Positions 54,709 to 63,057 of a stretch of 64,000 nucleotides of DNA are shown here, piece by piece. A program made the translations under genes and the position numbers. The stretch covers positions 467,044 through 531,043 of the forward strand of contig NZ_LMNX01000003.1 in NCBI RefSeq assembly GCF_001423425.1, read 5' to 3'. The notes under the pieces are model-generated. The model saw only the letters and a list, made by a program, of their open reading frames with translations, was not told where the DNA came from and ran no database searches. This DNA is from Rhizobium sp. Leaf306 (GTDB lineage: Bacteria; Pseudomonadota; Alphaproteobacteria; Rhizobiales; Rhizobiaceae). Numbering within the stretch: the first letter of the stretch is position 1; each line of letters opens with the position of its first letter.

Positions 54709-55431
54709 TCAGGCGGCATCCTCGATGTGACCGCCGAGAAACAGCTGGCCGACACGCGGGTCATTGAGCAGCTTGTCCGACCTGTCGAACATCCGCGTCT
54801 GGCCGAGTTCCAGGACCAGACCATAATCGGACATGGCGAGCGCCGCCTTGGCATTCTGTTCGACCATCAGGATCGTCACGCCCTGGTCGCGCAGGCGGGT
54901 CAGCGTCTGGAACACCTCCTGCACAAGATTGGGGGACAGGCCGATCGACGGTTCGTCGATCAGGATCAGCTTCGGATCGAGCAGCAGCGCGCGGGCGATC
55001 TCAAGCTGTTTCTGCTGGCCGCCGGAGAGCTCGATTGCCTTCTGGTCCTTGCGCTGGCGCAGCATCGGGAACTGGTCCATGACCTGTTCCATCCGCATTT
55101 TCACCCGCGCCTGATCCTTGGCGGTGATGCCGCCGAGTTCGAGATTGTGCAGCACGGACAGTTGCGGCACGACATTGCGGCCCTGTGGCACGTAGGTAAC
55201 GCCACGGGTAATCATCTCGGCCGGGCGCTTACGCGTCACGTCCTCGCCTTCCAGGTGGATGGAGCCGGAATTGATGTTGAGCAACCCGAAGATCGCCTTG
55301 AACACCGTGGATTTGCCAGCGCCGTTCGGACCGATCACCGTGGTGATGGACGCTTTCGGTATGCTGAAAGACGTCCCGTTGAGGATTGTGATGCGGCCGT
55401 AACCGCCATTGAGGTTTTTCACTTCCAGCAT
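54709..55431 (-). CDS. LIV-type ABC transporter ATPase (LivF-like)
   Basis: A 240-residue HAAT-family ATPase: LNGGYGRITILNG at the start, Walker A GPNGAGKST, YVPQGRNVVPQLSV, signature LSGGQQKQLEIARAL, Walker B LILIDEPSIGLSP and MVEQNAK. It starts at the ATG at 55431 just after the LivG-like stop; a longer frame runs into that gene. It is the last gene of the leftward transport operon. Confidence 0.93.
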   Translation of the reverse strand: MLEVKNLNGGYGRITILNGTSFSIPKASITTVIGPNGAGKSTVFKAIFGLLNINSGSIHLEGEDVTRKRPAEMITRGVTYVPQGRNVVPQLSVLHNLELGGITAKDQARVKMRMEQVMDQFPMLRQRKDQKAIELSGGQQKQLEIARALLLDPKLILIDEPSIGLSPNLVQEVFQTLTRLRDQGVTILMVEQNAKAALAMSDYGLVLELGQTRMFDRSDKLLNDPRVGQLFLGGHIEDAA

Positions 55432-55432
55432 G

Positions 55433-56191
55433 TCAGCCTCCGAGATACGCGTCGATGACCAATTGGTTCGCCCGAATTTCATCCGGTGTCCCCTCGGCGA
55501 TGATCTCGCCCTGCGCCAGCACGATGACGCGGGTGCAGAGCGACATGACGAACTCCATATTGTGCTCGATGACCACGAAGGTTGTGCCGTGTTCGCGGTT
55601 GTAGGTGATCAGCCGGTCCTTGAGGTGCCCGAGCATGGTCAGGTTAACGCCGCCGGCCGGCTCGTCGAGAAGTACGATGCCGGGTCCCGCCATGAAGGCC
55701 ATGGCGGCATCCACCAGCTTTTGCTGGCCATAGGAGAGCGAGCCCGCCGGCGTATCGCGGTAAGGCGTCAACCGGAAGAACTCGATCAGCTGTTCGGCCT
55801 TCGTCGTCAGTCCGGCATCCGATTTGCCGAACAGGCGCGACAGCATCGAACCTTCGTGCTCCTGGCCGGCCACAATGACATTGTCGAGCACCGTCATGTT
55901 GGGGAAGACCGAGAGCTGCTGGAAGGTGCGGCCGACCCCCATCAGAGACAGGTCGGCAGGCCTTACGCCATCGGTGGACTTGCCGTTGATCTGGCAGTGC
56001 CCCTCGGTCGGCTTCGACTGGCCAAGAATGCAGTTGAACAGCGTCGATTTGCCCGACCCGTTCGGGCCGATCAATCCGAGGATTTCGCCTTTATGCACAT
56101 CGAAGCTGACCTGATGGACGGCACGGATGCCGCCGAACCGTTTCGAGATGTTGTGAACCGAAAGAATGACCTCCTGGGCCGCCGCATTCAT
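55433..56191 (-). CDS. LIV-type ABC transporter ATPase (LivG-like)
   Basis: A 252-residue HAAT-family ATPase: ISKRFGGIRAVHQVSFDVHK, Walker A GPNGSGKSTLFNCI, signature LSYGQQKLVDAAMAF (a Tyr variant common in LivG proteins), Walker B GIVLLDEPAGGVN, and the H-loop VIEHNMEFVMSL. The ATG overlaps the LivM-like stop by 4 bp. Confidence 0.93.
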   Translation of the reverse strand: MNAAAQEVILSVHNISKRFGGIRAVHQVSFDVHKGEILGLIGPNGSGKSTLFNCILGQSKPTEGHCQINGKSTDGVRPADLSLMGVGRTFQQLSVFPNMTVLDNVIVAGQEHEGSMLSRLFGKSDAGLTTKAEQLIEFFRLTPYRDTPAGSLSYGQQKLVDAAMAFMAGPGIVLLDEPAGGVNLTMLGHLKDRLITYNREHGTTFVVIEHNMEFVMSLCTRVIVLAQGEIIAEGTPDEIRANQLVIDAYLGG

Positions 56192-57162
56192 AGCTGGACT
56201 CCCTGTTTGAGGTCCCGGCGGGCTTCATGCTTGGGCCGGAACCTTTCCGCGAGTTTCTTGCCGGCCCCGATCAGGCCGGTTGGCGAAAACACCATCAGGA
56301 CGATCACCAGCGTCGAGTAGATGATCAGGTAATAGCCTTCCGTGAAGCGCAGCAGTTCCGGCAGGAGGATCACCACGGCGGCACCCAGCATCGGGCCGAA
56401 GAAGAAGCCCGAACCGCCGACCACCACCATCAGCAGGATTTTCAGGGAATGGATCAGTGCAAAGCTGCTGGGCTCGATGAACTGCACCAGCGGTGCCTGC
56501 AGCGCGCCGGCAAGACCGCCGAACGCAGAGCCGATGGCAAAGGCGAGCAGTGTCTGGCGTCGAACCTTAAGGCCAAGGCTTTCGGCGCGGATCGGATTTT
56601 CGCGCAGCGCCCTGAAGGCTCGCCCCCAGGGAGAGCGCAGGATCCACCACATGGCGCTAGCGGACACGACGAAGCAGACCAGCGTGAAATAGTAAAAGGC
56701 GATGTTGCTGTCGGTGGTGATGCCGAAAAACGACGGCCGGGGCATGCCGACAAGGCCGAACGAACCGCCGGTAATCTCTTCCTCGTTGCGCAGCACGAGG
56801 AACAACAGCGTGTTGAAGGCAAGCGTGACGAAGGCGAGGAAGTGGTGCTGAACCCGCAGCGCGGGGTAGCCGAGCAGCAAGCCGACCGCGAAGCTTGCTG
56901 CGATCGACACGATCACGGCCAGTCCCCAGTGAATGCCGTTGAGTGTCATCAGCGCGGTGATGTAGGCGCCGATGCCCATGAAGGCGGCCTGCGCCAGGCT
57001 GACTTGGCCGGCATAACCGAGCGTCAGGTTGAGACCCATGGCGGTGATCGAGAAAATCAGCCACGAGGCCAGCGTGTAGACAATGTAGTTGCCCTGGCCG
57101 ATCGGAGCGGCGACGAGGGCAGCAATACCCAGCAGAAGCAGAAACGGTTTCAGGCGGATCAT
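56188..57162 (-). CDS. LIV-type ABC transporter permease (LivM-like)
   Basis: A 324-residue polytopic permease. Hydrophobic helices cover most of the chain. Family landmarks are GLNLTLGYAGQVSLAQAAF, GYPALRVQHHFLAFVTLAF, SPWGRAFRALRENPIRAESLG (the ATPase-contact loop), and GGSGFFFGPMLGAAVVILLPE. The start overlaps the LivH-like stop by 4 bp. Confidence 0.93.
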   Translation of the reverse strand: MIRLKPFLLLLGIAALVAAPIGQGNYIVYTLASWLIFSITAMGLNLTLGYAGQVSLAQAAFMGIGAYITALMTLNGIHWGLAVIVSIAASFAVGLLLGYPALRVQHHFLAFVTLAFNTLLFLVLRNEEEITGGSFGLVGMPRPSFFGITTDSNIAFYYFTLVCFVVSASAMWWILRSPWGRAFRALRENPIRAESLGLKVRRQTLLAFAIGSAFGGLAGALQAPLVQFIEPSSFALIHSLKILLMVVVGGSGFFFGPMLGAAVVILLPELLRFTEGYYLIIYSTLVIVLMVFSPTGLIGAGKKLAERFRPKHEARRDLKQGVQL

Positions 57163-58037
57163 ACGGTTCTCCCTTCCGAGGTGCCGAGCAGGCCCTGCGG
57201 ACGCAAGAGGATGATGGCGATCAGCAGCAGAAGCGGCATGGCCGAGCGGTACTGGGCGGAGATGTAGACGGCTGACAGATTGTCGATCACGCCGATCAGC
57301 AGACCGCCGACCAGGGCGCCGCGGATCTGGTTGAACCCGCCGACGATGGCGGCGATGAAGGCGACGAGGCCGAGCGTTTCACCATTGGAAAACTTGGCGA
57401 GATAGATCGGCGAGATCAGCACCGAGGCCACGGTGGCAAGGCCGGCATTGATCAGAAATGTATAGAGCACCATGCGCTTGACGTTGACGCCGAGGATTTC
57501 GGCGACCGCCGGATTCTGGGCGCTGGCCTGCATGCATCGGCCGGTCCGTGTTCGGTTGAGAAACAGCTGCAGGCTGCCGATTGCGAGCATCGAGACAACG
57601 AGATTGCCGATATCTTGCATAGAAACGCTGGCGCCGGCGATCTCGTAGACCGTCTGCGGAAAGATCGCAGGGAAGGGCTGGGCGGTCGCGCCGTAAAATT
57701 CCTTGACGCTTTCCTTCATCAGGAGGCCGAGCGAAATGGTGGCGATGACCAGCGGCAGCGTTCCGTGCGGCAGCATCGGTTCGACGATCAGCCGCTTGAA
57801 GGCCACGCCGAGGATAAGAAGCGACAGCGCGAGCGCCAGCGCCACGGACGGCCATAGCGGCAGGCCAAACACTGTCATACCAACCAGCACGAAAAACGCC
57901 GGCAGCATGACGAACTCGCCTTGGGCAAAGTTGATGGTTTGCGATGCCTGCCACAACAGGGTGAAGCCGACTGCCGCAAGCGCGTAGATGGAGCCGGCGG
58001 CGAGACCGGAGACAATAATCTGGATAAACTCGGCCAT
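57159..58037 (-). CDS. LIV-type ABC transporter permease (LivH-like)
   Basis: A 292-residue permease with the LivH pattern: GLAAGSIYALAAVGFTLLWQ, TINFAQGEFVMLPAFF, a cytoplasmic loop TRTGRCMQASAQNPAVAEILG contacting the ATPase, and a GGFNQIRGALVGGLLIGVID helix pair. It follows the binding-protein gene after 101 bp containing a perfect hairpin. Confidence 0.93.
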   Translation of the reverse strand: MAEFIQIIVSGLAAGSIYALAAVGFTLLWQASQTINFAQGEFVMLPAFFVLVGMTVFGLPLWPSVALALALSLLILGVAFKRLIVEPMLPHGTLPLVIATISLGLLMKESVKEFYGATAQPFPAIFPQTVYEIAGASVSMQDIGNLVVSMLAIGSLQLFLNRTRTGRCMQASAQNPAVAEILGVNVKRMVLYTFLINAGLATVASVLISPIYLAKFSNGETLGLVAFIAAIVGGFNQIRGALVGGLLIGVIDNLSAVYISAQYRSAMPLLLLIAIILLRPQGLLGTSEGRTV

Positions 58038-58090
58038 GGGGTCGTCCTCACGGGCTGGTAATCGGCGTGACGTGCAGGATTGATGACGAC

Positions 58091-58116
58091 GTGCCGGCGG
58101 CGCGAACCGCCGGCAC
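58091..58116 (-). promoter_or_regulatory. Intercistronic stem-loop between binding protein and LivH-like genes
   Basis: A perfect 10-bp stem, GTGCCGGCGG (58091-58100) and CCGCCGGCAC (58107-58116), with a six-base loop and no T-run. It is the third such structure found immediately after a binding-protein gene and before membrane-component genes in this window. Confidence 0.7.
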
Positions 58117-58138
58117 TTGTCTCGTCATGCGATCGGCA

Positions 58139-59266
58139 TCAGTTCGGCGGCAGCACCGCCTGGACCACCTGTTTGCCGTTCTCGACTTTCACGACAAAGC
58201 TTTCGCGCGACATCTCGCCGGTATCGTCCCAACTCATATCCATCAGGACGCCGGGGTGCTCCTTGGCTGTCAGCTTGAGACCGTGCAGCTTTTCCGCGAT
58301 GGCCTTGCTGTCCGGCTTGCCGACCATTTCCGTGACGTATTTCAGCGTCCAGGCGGCGGTGTAGCCTTTGATGGCATTGTGGTCGGGCGTGTACTTGAAC
58401 TTCGTCTTGAAGCGCTCGACCATTTCCTTGACGGCGGGGATATCGGCATCGGGCGTCAGGCCGACATGGCCCATAGCGCCGTTGGCTGCATCGCCGGCAA
58501 GTTCGATGACCTTGTGGCCGATCAGAGTAGTTTCGCCGAGAAGGGGTTTGTTCAAGCCTTGCTTGCGGGCCTCGCGCAGGAAGCGGGCGCTTTCTTCCTC
58601 GGTGTAATAGATGAAGAAGGCTTCGGCAGTGGAGCCCTTCAGCTTCAGCACGTCGGCGGAAAAGTCAGCCTGCGCCTGTTCGGACGGCACATCGACGACG
58701 ATCTCGATATTGGCAGCCTTCATCGCATCGACGAAAGCCTTGTGGCCGCCCTTGCCGAATTCGGTATTGGCCCAGGCGACGCCGACCTTTTTCAGGCCCA
58801 TCGTCTCGGACATGTATTTGGCAAGTTTCGGCACGCCCTTTTGGGAGCCGAAGGCGGTGCGGAAGATGTAGGGGTTTTTCATGGCGACGATGGACGGAGC
58901 CTCGGAGCCGGTGAACTGCGGAATGCCGGCCTGACGCGCGACCAGCATGTTGACCACGGTTGATGACGAGAACACCGTTCCCATGATCGCGTAGATGCCG
59001 TCGTCGATACCCTTCTGCACCATGGCGCGCGAAACCTGTGGGTCGGTCTGGCTGTCATATTCCAGAACCTTGACCGGCTCCTTGAGAATGCCGCCCTGGG
59101 CATTGATTTCCTCAAAGCCCATCTTCACGCCATCGCGGAAGTTGGTGCCGGCCGCGGCACCGGGTCCGGACAACTCGACGATCGAGCCGACCTTCAGTTC
59201 GGCAAGCGCCGGCATTGCGCCGAGCGCCAGTACCATTGCAGTCGTGGTGATAAGTTTTCTGATCAT
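58139..59266 (-). CDS. LIV-type ABC transporter substrate-binding protein
   Basis: A 375-residue Peripla_BP_6 protein with a Sec signal (LITTTAMVLALGAMPALA). Then come KVGSIVELSGPGAAAGTNF, NAQGGILKEPVKVLEYDSQT, MGTVFSSSTVVNM, NTEFGKGGHKAFVDAMKA, and DHNAIKGYTAAWTLKYV. It is more distant from the LivK-like protein at 34416 than two Leu-binding proteins would be. Members of this family near aromatic or hydroaromatic gene clusters often bind aromatic or alicyclic acids. The ATG at 59266 has AAGGAGGAAGGTC upstream. It belongs to the leftward run of genes that starts at the flavoprotein at 62918. Confidence 0.9.
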   Translation of the reverse strand: MIRKLITTTAMVLALGAMPALAELKVGSIVELSGPGAAAGTNFRDGVKMGFEEINAQGGILKEPVKVLEYDSQTDPQVSRAMVQKGIDDGIYAIMGTVFSSSTVVNMLVARQAGIPQFTGSEAPSIVAMKNPYIFRTAFGSQKGVPKLAKYMSETMGLKKVGVAWANTEFGKGGHKAFVDAMKAANIEIVVDVPSEQAQADFSADVLKLKGSTAEAFFIYYTEEESARFLREARKQGLNKPLLGETTLIGHKVIELAGDAANGAMGHVGLTPDADIPAVKEMVERFKTKFKYTPDHNAIKGYTAAWTLKYVTEMVGKPDSKAIAEKLHGLKLTAKEHPGVLMDMSWDDTGEMSRESFVVKVENGKQVVQAVLPPN

Positions 59267-59382
59267 GACCTTCCTCCTTGGCTGATCGATATTTCCGTCC
59301 CGGCGGCCAGGTCTCCTCCCTTGTCGCCGTATCCTCATGCCCGGGCGTAGACCCGGGCCTGCGGTGTCTTCGTCTCGATCGC

Positions 59383-60195
59383 CTAGGCGTCGATCGTGCG
59401 TGTCCCCATCAACAGATCGGCCAGCAGCACGGCCTGGGCGTCGAACATGCCTGACCCGGACATGGTGCCGCAGCCCTTGTCGCGGGCAGCAGCAATCAGC
59501 GGCGGCACGGCCGGTCGCGTCACGACGTCCGAGACGAACTGGTCTGAGGTCAGAAGATCCGTCTGCACCGGCAGGGGATCGGTCTCCCGCATGCCAAGTG
59601 GCGTGGCATTGGCGACGAGTGCAAAACCGCGTGGATCTGTTGAGCCTATCCGCGCACGACCCGGAAATGCCTTGTTCAACTGCGCGATCAACGCATCGCG
59701 TTTGTGCGTGTCGAGATCGTGCAGGGCCAGTTCCGAGGCGCCGCGTGCCAGGATTTCGTAGGCGATGGCCGCTCCGGCGCCGCCAGTACCCACCAGAAGC
59801 GCAGACTTGCCGGCGATCTCGAAGCCTTGGGCCGCGATACCGTCAAGGCAGCCGTGTCCGTCGGTTGCGTCGCCCACCCAGTCGTCGCCATCGCGGGTCA
59901 TGATGTTGACGGCGCCAGATGCCTTTGCGCGGGCCGATATGCGGGCGCAGAATTCGAGGCAGGGGACTTTGTGCGGTACCGTGACAATGATGCCCGCGAC
60001 ATTGCGCATGCTCTTTGCCTGCGACAGCCAGCCGGCCAGGTCTTCGGGGAGAATATGGACCGGTGCGACGATGCCGTTAAAGCCGCGATCGGCCATGATC
60101 TGGCTGAGCGAAGCGGGCGATTTCACCTGTCCGATCGGATGGCCGATGATCGGGAAGAGCTTGGTCTCCCCATCGACCTTTATATGTATATTCAC
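59383..60195 (-). CDS. Shikimate/quinate dehydrogenase-family protein (AroE-like, catabolic type)
   Basis: A 270-residue AroE-fold enzyme. The catalytic lysine Lys76 (VTVPHK) and Asp112 (ATDGHG) are kept, and the cofactor loop is GTGGAG. Two features differ from biosynthetic AroE. The substrate loop reads GHPIGQVKSP, so the first of the two usual serines is replaced by Val24. After strand two the protein has HDLDTHK (Asp160), an acidic end that favours NAD, as in catabolic quinate/shikimate dehydrogenases. Together these argue for a degradative role on a hydroaromatic acid. It lies between the binding-protein and epimerase-like genes on the same strand. Confidence 0.85.
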   Translation of the reverse strand: MNIHIKVDGETKLFPIIGHPIGQVKSPASLSQIMADRGFNGIVAPVHILPEDLAGWLSQAKSMRNVAGIIVTVPHKVPCLEFCARISARAKASGAVNIMTRDGDDWVGDATDGHGCLDGIAAQGFEIAGKSALLVGTGGAGAAIAYEILARGASELALHDLDTHKRDALIAQLNKAFPGRARIGSTDPRGFALVANATPLGMRETDPLPVQTDLLTSDQFVSDVVTRPAVPPLIAAARDKGCGTMSGSGMFDAQAVLLADLLMGTRTIDA

Positions 60196-60303
60196 GCCTT
60201 CCTCCCCTCGGCATGCGATCCGACCCTTGTCCGGTCGTTCTCAAGCTCGACAAAAACATAGGCCCCGTCATCGGCAAATGGACGATGGGGGCGAAACGTT
60301 GGA

Positions 60304-61191
60304 CTATTCAACACCGGCGGTCTCCTTCAGTTCGGCCAAGGCCCGGGCGATGCCGTTGCTGACGGTCGTGACAGGCTGATTGCCGAGGAGGTGTGGCACC
60401 GGGTCCGACGCCAAATTGGCGGGAATACGCAAGGGCGGCCCGCTGATCCGGATCTCGTTCCAGCCGGACTGGTGCCTGAGTTCGGCGACAAAATCGGTCA
60501 TCTCCACCGTATCGCCGGCCATGGTCAGAACGGTCGCTCCTTCCAGCGGCACTGTCATCGCGGTCGACAACATCTGTGCCACGTCGTCCACGTAGACGAA
60601 GCCGACGCGGCCGGAAAAACGGATTTCAGCCGGTTCGCGGCGCACGGCGGCTCCAAGCGCGATCGACGGACCAGCCGCGATGCCAGCGCTTTCGCCGGGG
60701 CCGTAGACGATGTAGGGGCGAAGGCCGAGGCTCGGGATGCCGTGGTCGAGCAGATAGGCCCGCGCCATGCCTTCGACCGCAAGCTTTGTCGCCCCATAGA
60801 CCGTCATCGGCCTCGGATTGACGGCATCGTCGAGTCCGAACACGCCGGCCGAACTCAGATAGGCAATCGGTAGGCGCTTTGCCTTTGCCGCCTCGAACAC
60901 GTTGATGCTGCCTAGAAGATTGACGCGCGTGCCGAGCGCCGGGCTGCGGGCACAATCGACCGTCATCAGGCCGACGAGATGGACAATTCCGTTGCATCCA
61001 TCGGCAGCTTTCGCCACCGCGGCGGCATCGGTGATGTCGCCCGAGACGATCTCGACGCCATCCATGACGGATAGTCGTTCCGGCTTGGGAGCTAGGTCAA
61101 AGATCCGGACCCGGTGCCCGGCCGCCTGCAATGCCCTGACGGTTCGCAGGCCGACGAAGCCGGTTCCGCCGGTCACAAGGACGAGGCTCAT
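60304..61191 (-). CDS. NAD-dependent epimerase/dehydratase-family protein (extended SDR)
   Basis: A 295-residue extended SDR. The N-terminal VTGGTGFVGLRTVRAL binds NAD(P), YLSSAGVFG supplies the catalytic Ser, YGATK the Tyr-Lys pair, and LRPYIVYGPG follows as in sugar epimerases and related dehydrogenases. Substrate is unknown. Its stop is 108 bp before aroE-like, and its ATG overlaps the stop of the upstream flavoprotein gene by 4 bp, so it belongs to that operon. Confidence 0.88.
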   Translation of the reverse strand: MSLVLVTGGTGFVGLRTVRALQAAGHRVRIFDLAPKPERLSVMDGVEIVSGDITDAAAVAKAADGCNGIVHLVGLMTVDCARSPALGTRVNLLGSINVFEAAKAKRLPIAYLSSAGVFGLDDAVNPRPMTVYGATKLAVEGMARAYLLDHGIPSLGLRPYIVYGPGESAGIAAGPSIALGAAVRREPAEIRFSGRVGFVYVDDVAQMLSTAMTVPLEGATVLTMAGDTVEMTDFVAELRHQSGWNEIRISGPPLRIPANLASDPVPHLLGNQPVTTVSNGIARALAELKETAGVE

Positions 61192-62918
61192 GCAGCTTTC
61201 CCCTTGCGAGCAGCGACGGCGCGGCGGGCTGCATGACGGGCGGCGATGGCCCCGAACACGATAGCCGGGCCAACCGTGATGCCTGGGCCGGGATAGACCC
61301 CGCCCATGATCGACTGCAAATCGTTGCCGCAGGCGTAAAGGCCTGAGATCGCCGATCCGTCGCGCCGCAGAAGCTGGGCATTTTTGTCGCCGACCAGGCC
61401 TATGGCCGAGCCGATATCGCCAGGCCAGAGTTTGACGGCATAATAGGGAGCCGTCTCGAGCGGCCCGAGCGTCGGATTGGGCCCATGCGTCGGATCGCCA
61501 TTGGCCTTTTCGTAGACGGTGGTGCCGCGGGCGAAATCGGCGTCCGTGCCGGTCCTTGCATAGGCGTTCATCCTAGCCACGCTGTCGTTCAGGCCGGCAG
61601 CGTCGATGCCGAGCTTGCTGGCGAGTTCGTCGAGCGTCGCAGCCTCGGTCAGGTAACCATCGGCGAGGAATGGTGCGATGTTTGCCCCGCCGGGTCGGAT
61701 CATCCCCATGCCGTATGTCTTCAGCGCCGTAGCGTCGGCAATCAGATAGGTGGGCACATGGCTGCCATCCTTGTTCGCCGCATACATGGCCGACACAAAC
61801 AGGTGGTAGCTGGTGCTTTCGTTGACGAAGCGACGCCCGTCGCGGCCGACCGAGATGATGCCGGGCTTTGAACGGTCGAAGACGAAATGCGGGAAAACCG
61901 CCATCGAGCCATCGGCGCGCTTCCGATGCGAGACCGGCGCCCAGAAACACGGCTGCGCCGCCATGTCGCCGTGATAGGCCCCGGCGGTAAAGGCCAGATC
62001 ATGCAGCGTGCCCGTATGGCCGGGGGCAGACGGACTGAATTCGGGCAGCGGTTGCGGCAGCTTGTCTGCCCGCATGGTCGGGTGACGGGCAAAGCCGCCG
62101 GAGGCGAGGATCAAACCGCCCGTGACGTGAATCTGCCGTTCGGTATCCTTTTGACGGAGTGTCACGCCTGTTACGCCGTGAGGCCCGGTCGTGAACGCCA
62201 ATGCCTCGGTTTCGGTGAGGATGGTGACCCCGAGCTTTCGCGCGGCAAGCAGCATCCTGCCGATGAGAGCATTGCCCATCACCAGCCGCGTTCCGCGGCC
62301 ATGGCGGATCTTGTCCAGGTAGTAATGTCCGATCAGTCGAGCCGAGTAAGCGGTCGACTTCGCCGATTTGCCGATTCTCATCAGATGGGCGATGTCGTCA
62401 CGGTCCACCATGAGGCCGCCGAGAATAGTAAATTCCGGGATGGGCGGACGGATGAGATGCAGGTCTTTCCCGAGCGCCGATGCATCGAACGGCAAAGGTT
62501 CGAGAGCCCGCCCGAAGGACGTGGCGCCCTCGAGCTCGTAAAGATAGTCGGGGTGAAACGGGCGCGCACGGAATTTGACGTCCGTTTTGTCTTCCAGCGC
62601 ATCGACCACACCTGTCCCGGCTGCAACAAACGCATCGCGCACGGATTTGGAGCTGTGGTTGCCGACAGCGCGATCGAGAAAGCCTGAAACCTTATCGCGG
62701 CTGTCGTCGGCACCCATTGCCTGCGCGTGACGGGTAAGCGGGATCCACGTGGTCGCGGCGGAATAGGAGGTCGTGCCGCCGAGATATTTGGTGCGCTCGA
62801 CCAAAAGGACACGTGCGCCTTCCATTGCGGCAAAGATGGCGGCAGACATGCCTCCTGCGCCAGCTCCCAGTACGACGACATCGTAATCCGGCCCGACCTC
62901 CGTCAATGCATGTTGCAT
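61188..62918 (-). CDS. FAD-dependent dehydrogenase, 3-ketosteroid delta-1-dehydrogenase-like
   Basis: A 576-residue flavoprotein paralogous to that at 51447. The FAD loop VVLGAGAGGMSAAIFAAMEG is followed by LVERTKYLGGTTSYSAATTW. The C-terminal GGVYPGPGITVGPAIVFG carries Tyr542, placed as the catalytic Tyr of KstD enzymes. The middle region (FTILGGLMVDRDDIAHLM) aligns with its paralogue but differs in detail, so the two may act at different steps. The ATG at 62918 is preceded by GGGAGGATTGCC. It is the first gene of a leftward run that continues through the epimerase-like, AroE-like and LIV transporter genes. Confidence 0.88.
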   Translation of the reverse strand: MQHALTEVGPDYDVVVLGAGAGGMSAAIFAAMEGARVLLVERTKYLGGTTSYSAATTWIPLTRHAQAMGADDSRDKVSGFLDRAVGNHSSKSVRDAFVAAGTGVVDALEDKTDVKFRARPFHPDYLYELEGATSFGRALEPLPFDASALGKDLHLIRPPIPEFTILGGLMVDRDDIAHLMRIGKSAKSTAYSARLIGHYYLDKIRHGRGTRLVMGNALIGRMLLAARKLGVTILTETEALAFTTGPHGVTGVTLRQKDTERQIHVTGGLILASGGFARHPTMRADKLPQPLPEFSPSAPGHTGTLHDLAFTAGAYHGDMAAQPCFWAPVSHRKRADGSMAVFPHFVFDRSKPGIISVGRDGRRFVNESTSYHLFVSAMYAANKDGSHVPTYLIADATALKTYGMGMIRPGGANIAPFLADGYLTEAATLDELASKLGIDAAGLNDSVARMNAYARTGTDADFARGTTVYEKANGDPTHGPNPTLGPLETAPYYAVKLWPGDIGSAIGLVGDKNAQLLRRDGSAISGLYACGNDLQSIMGGVYPGPGITVGPAIVFGAIAARHAARRAVAARKGKAA

Positions 62919-63057
62919 GTGGCAATCCTCCCAAAAGACGAGACAGACCAATCTTCTATGGCCACCATCACAAATAATGGAATGACATTCAAGAATAAAA
63001 ACCAGTTCCATTTTCGTTATTCGTCTGATACCTCACATTCGATCGGGGAGGATTTGG
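62919..63057. promoter_or_regulatory. Divergent promoter region of flavoprotein and Gfo/Idh genes
   Basis: This AT-richer stretch of 139 bp separates two divergent starts and must hold both promoters. Each gene has its own strong ribosome-binding site (GGGAGG and GGGGAGG). No clear operator dyad was identified. Confidence 0.55.
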
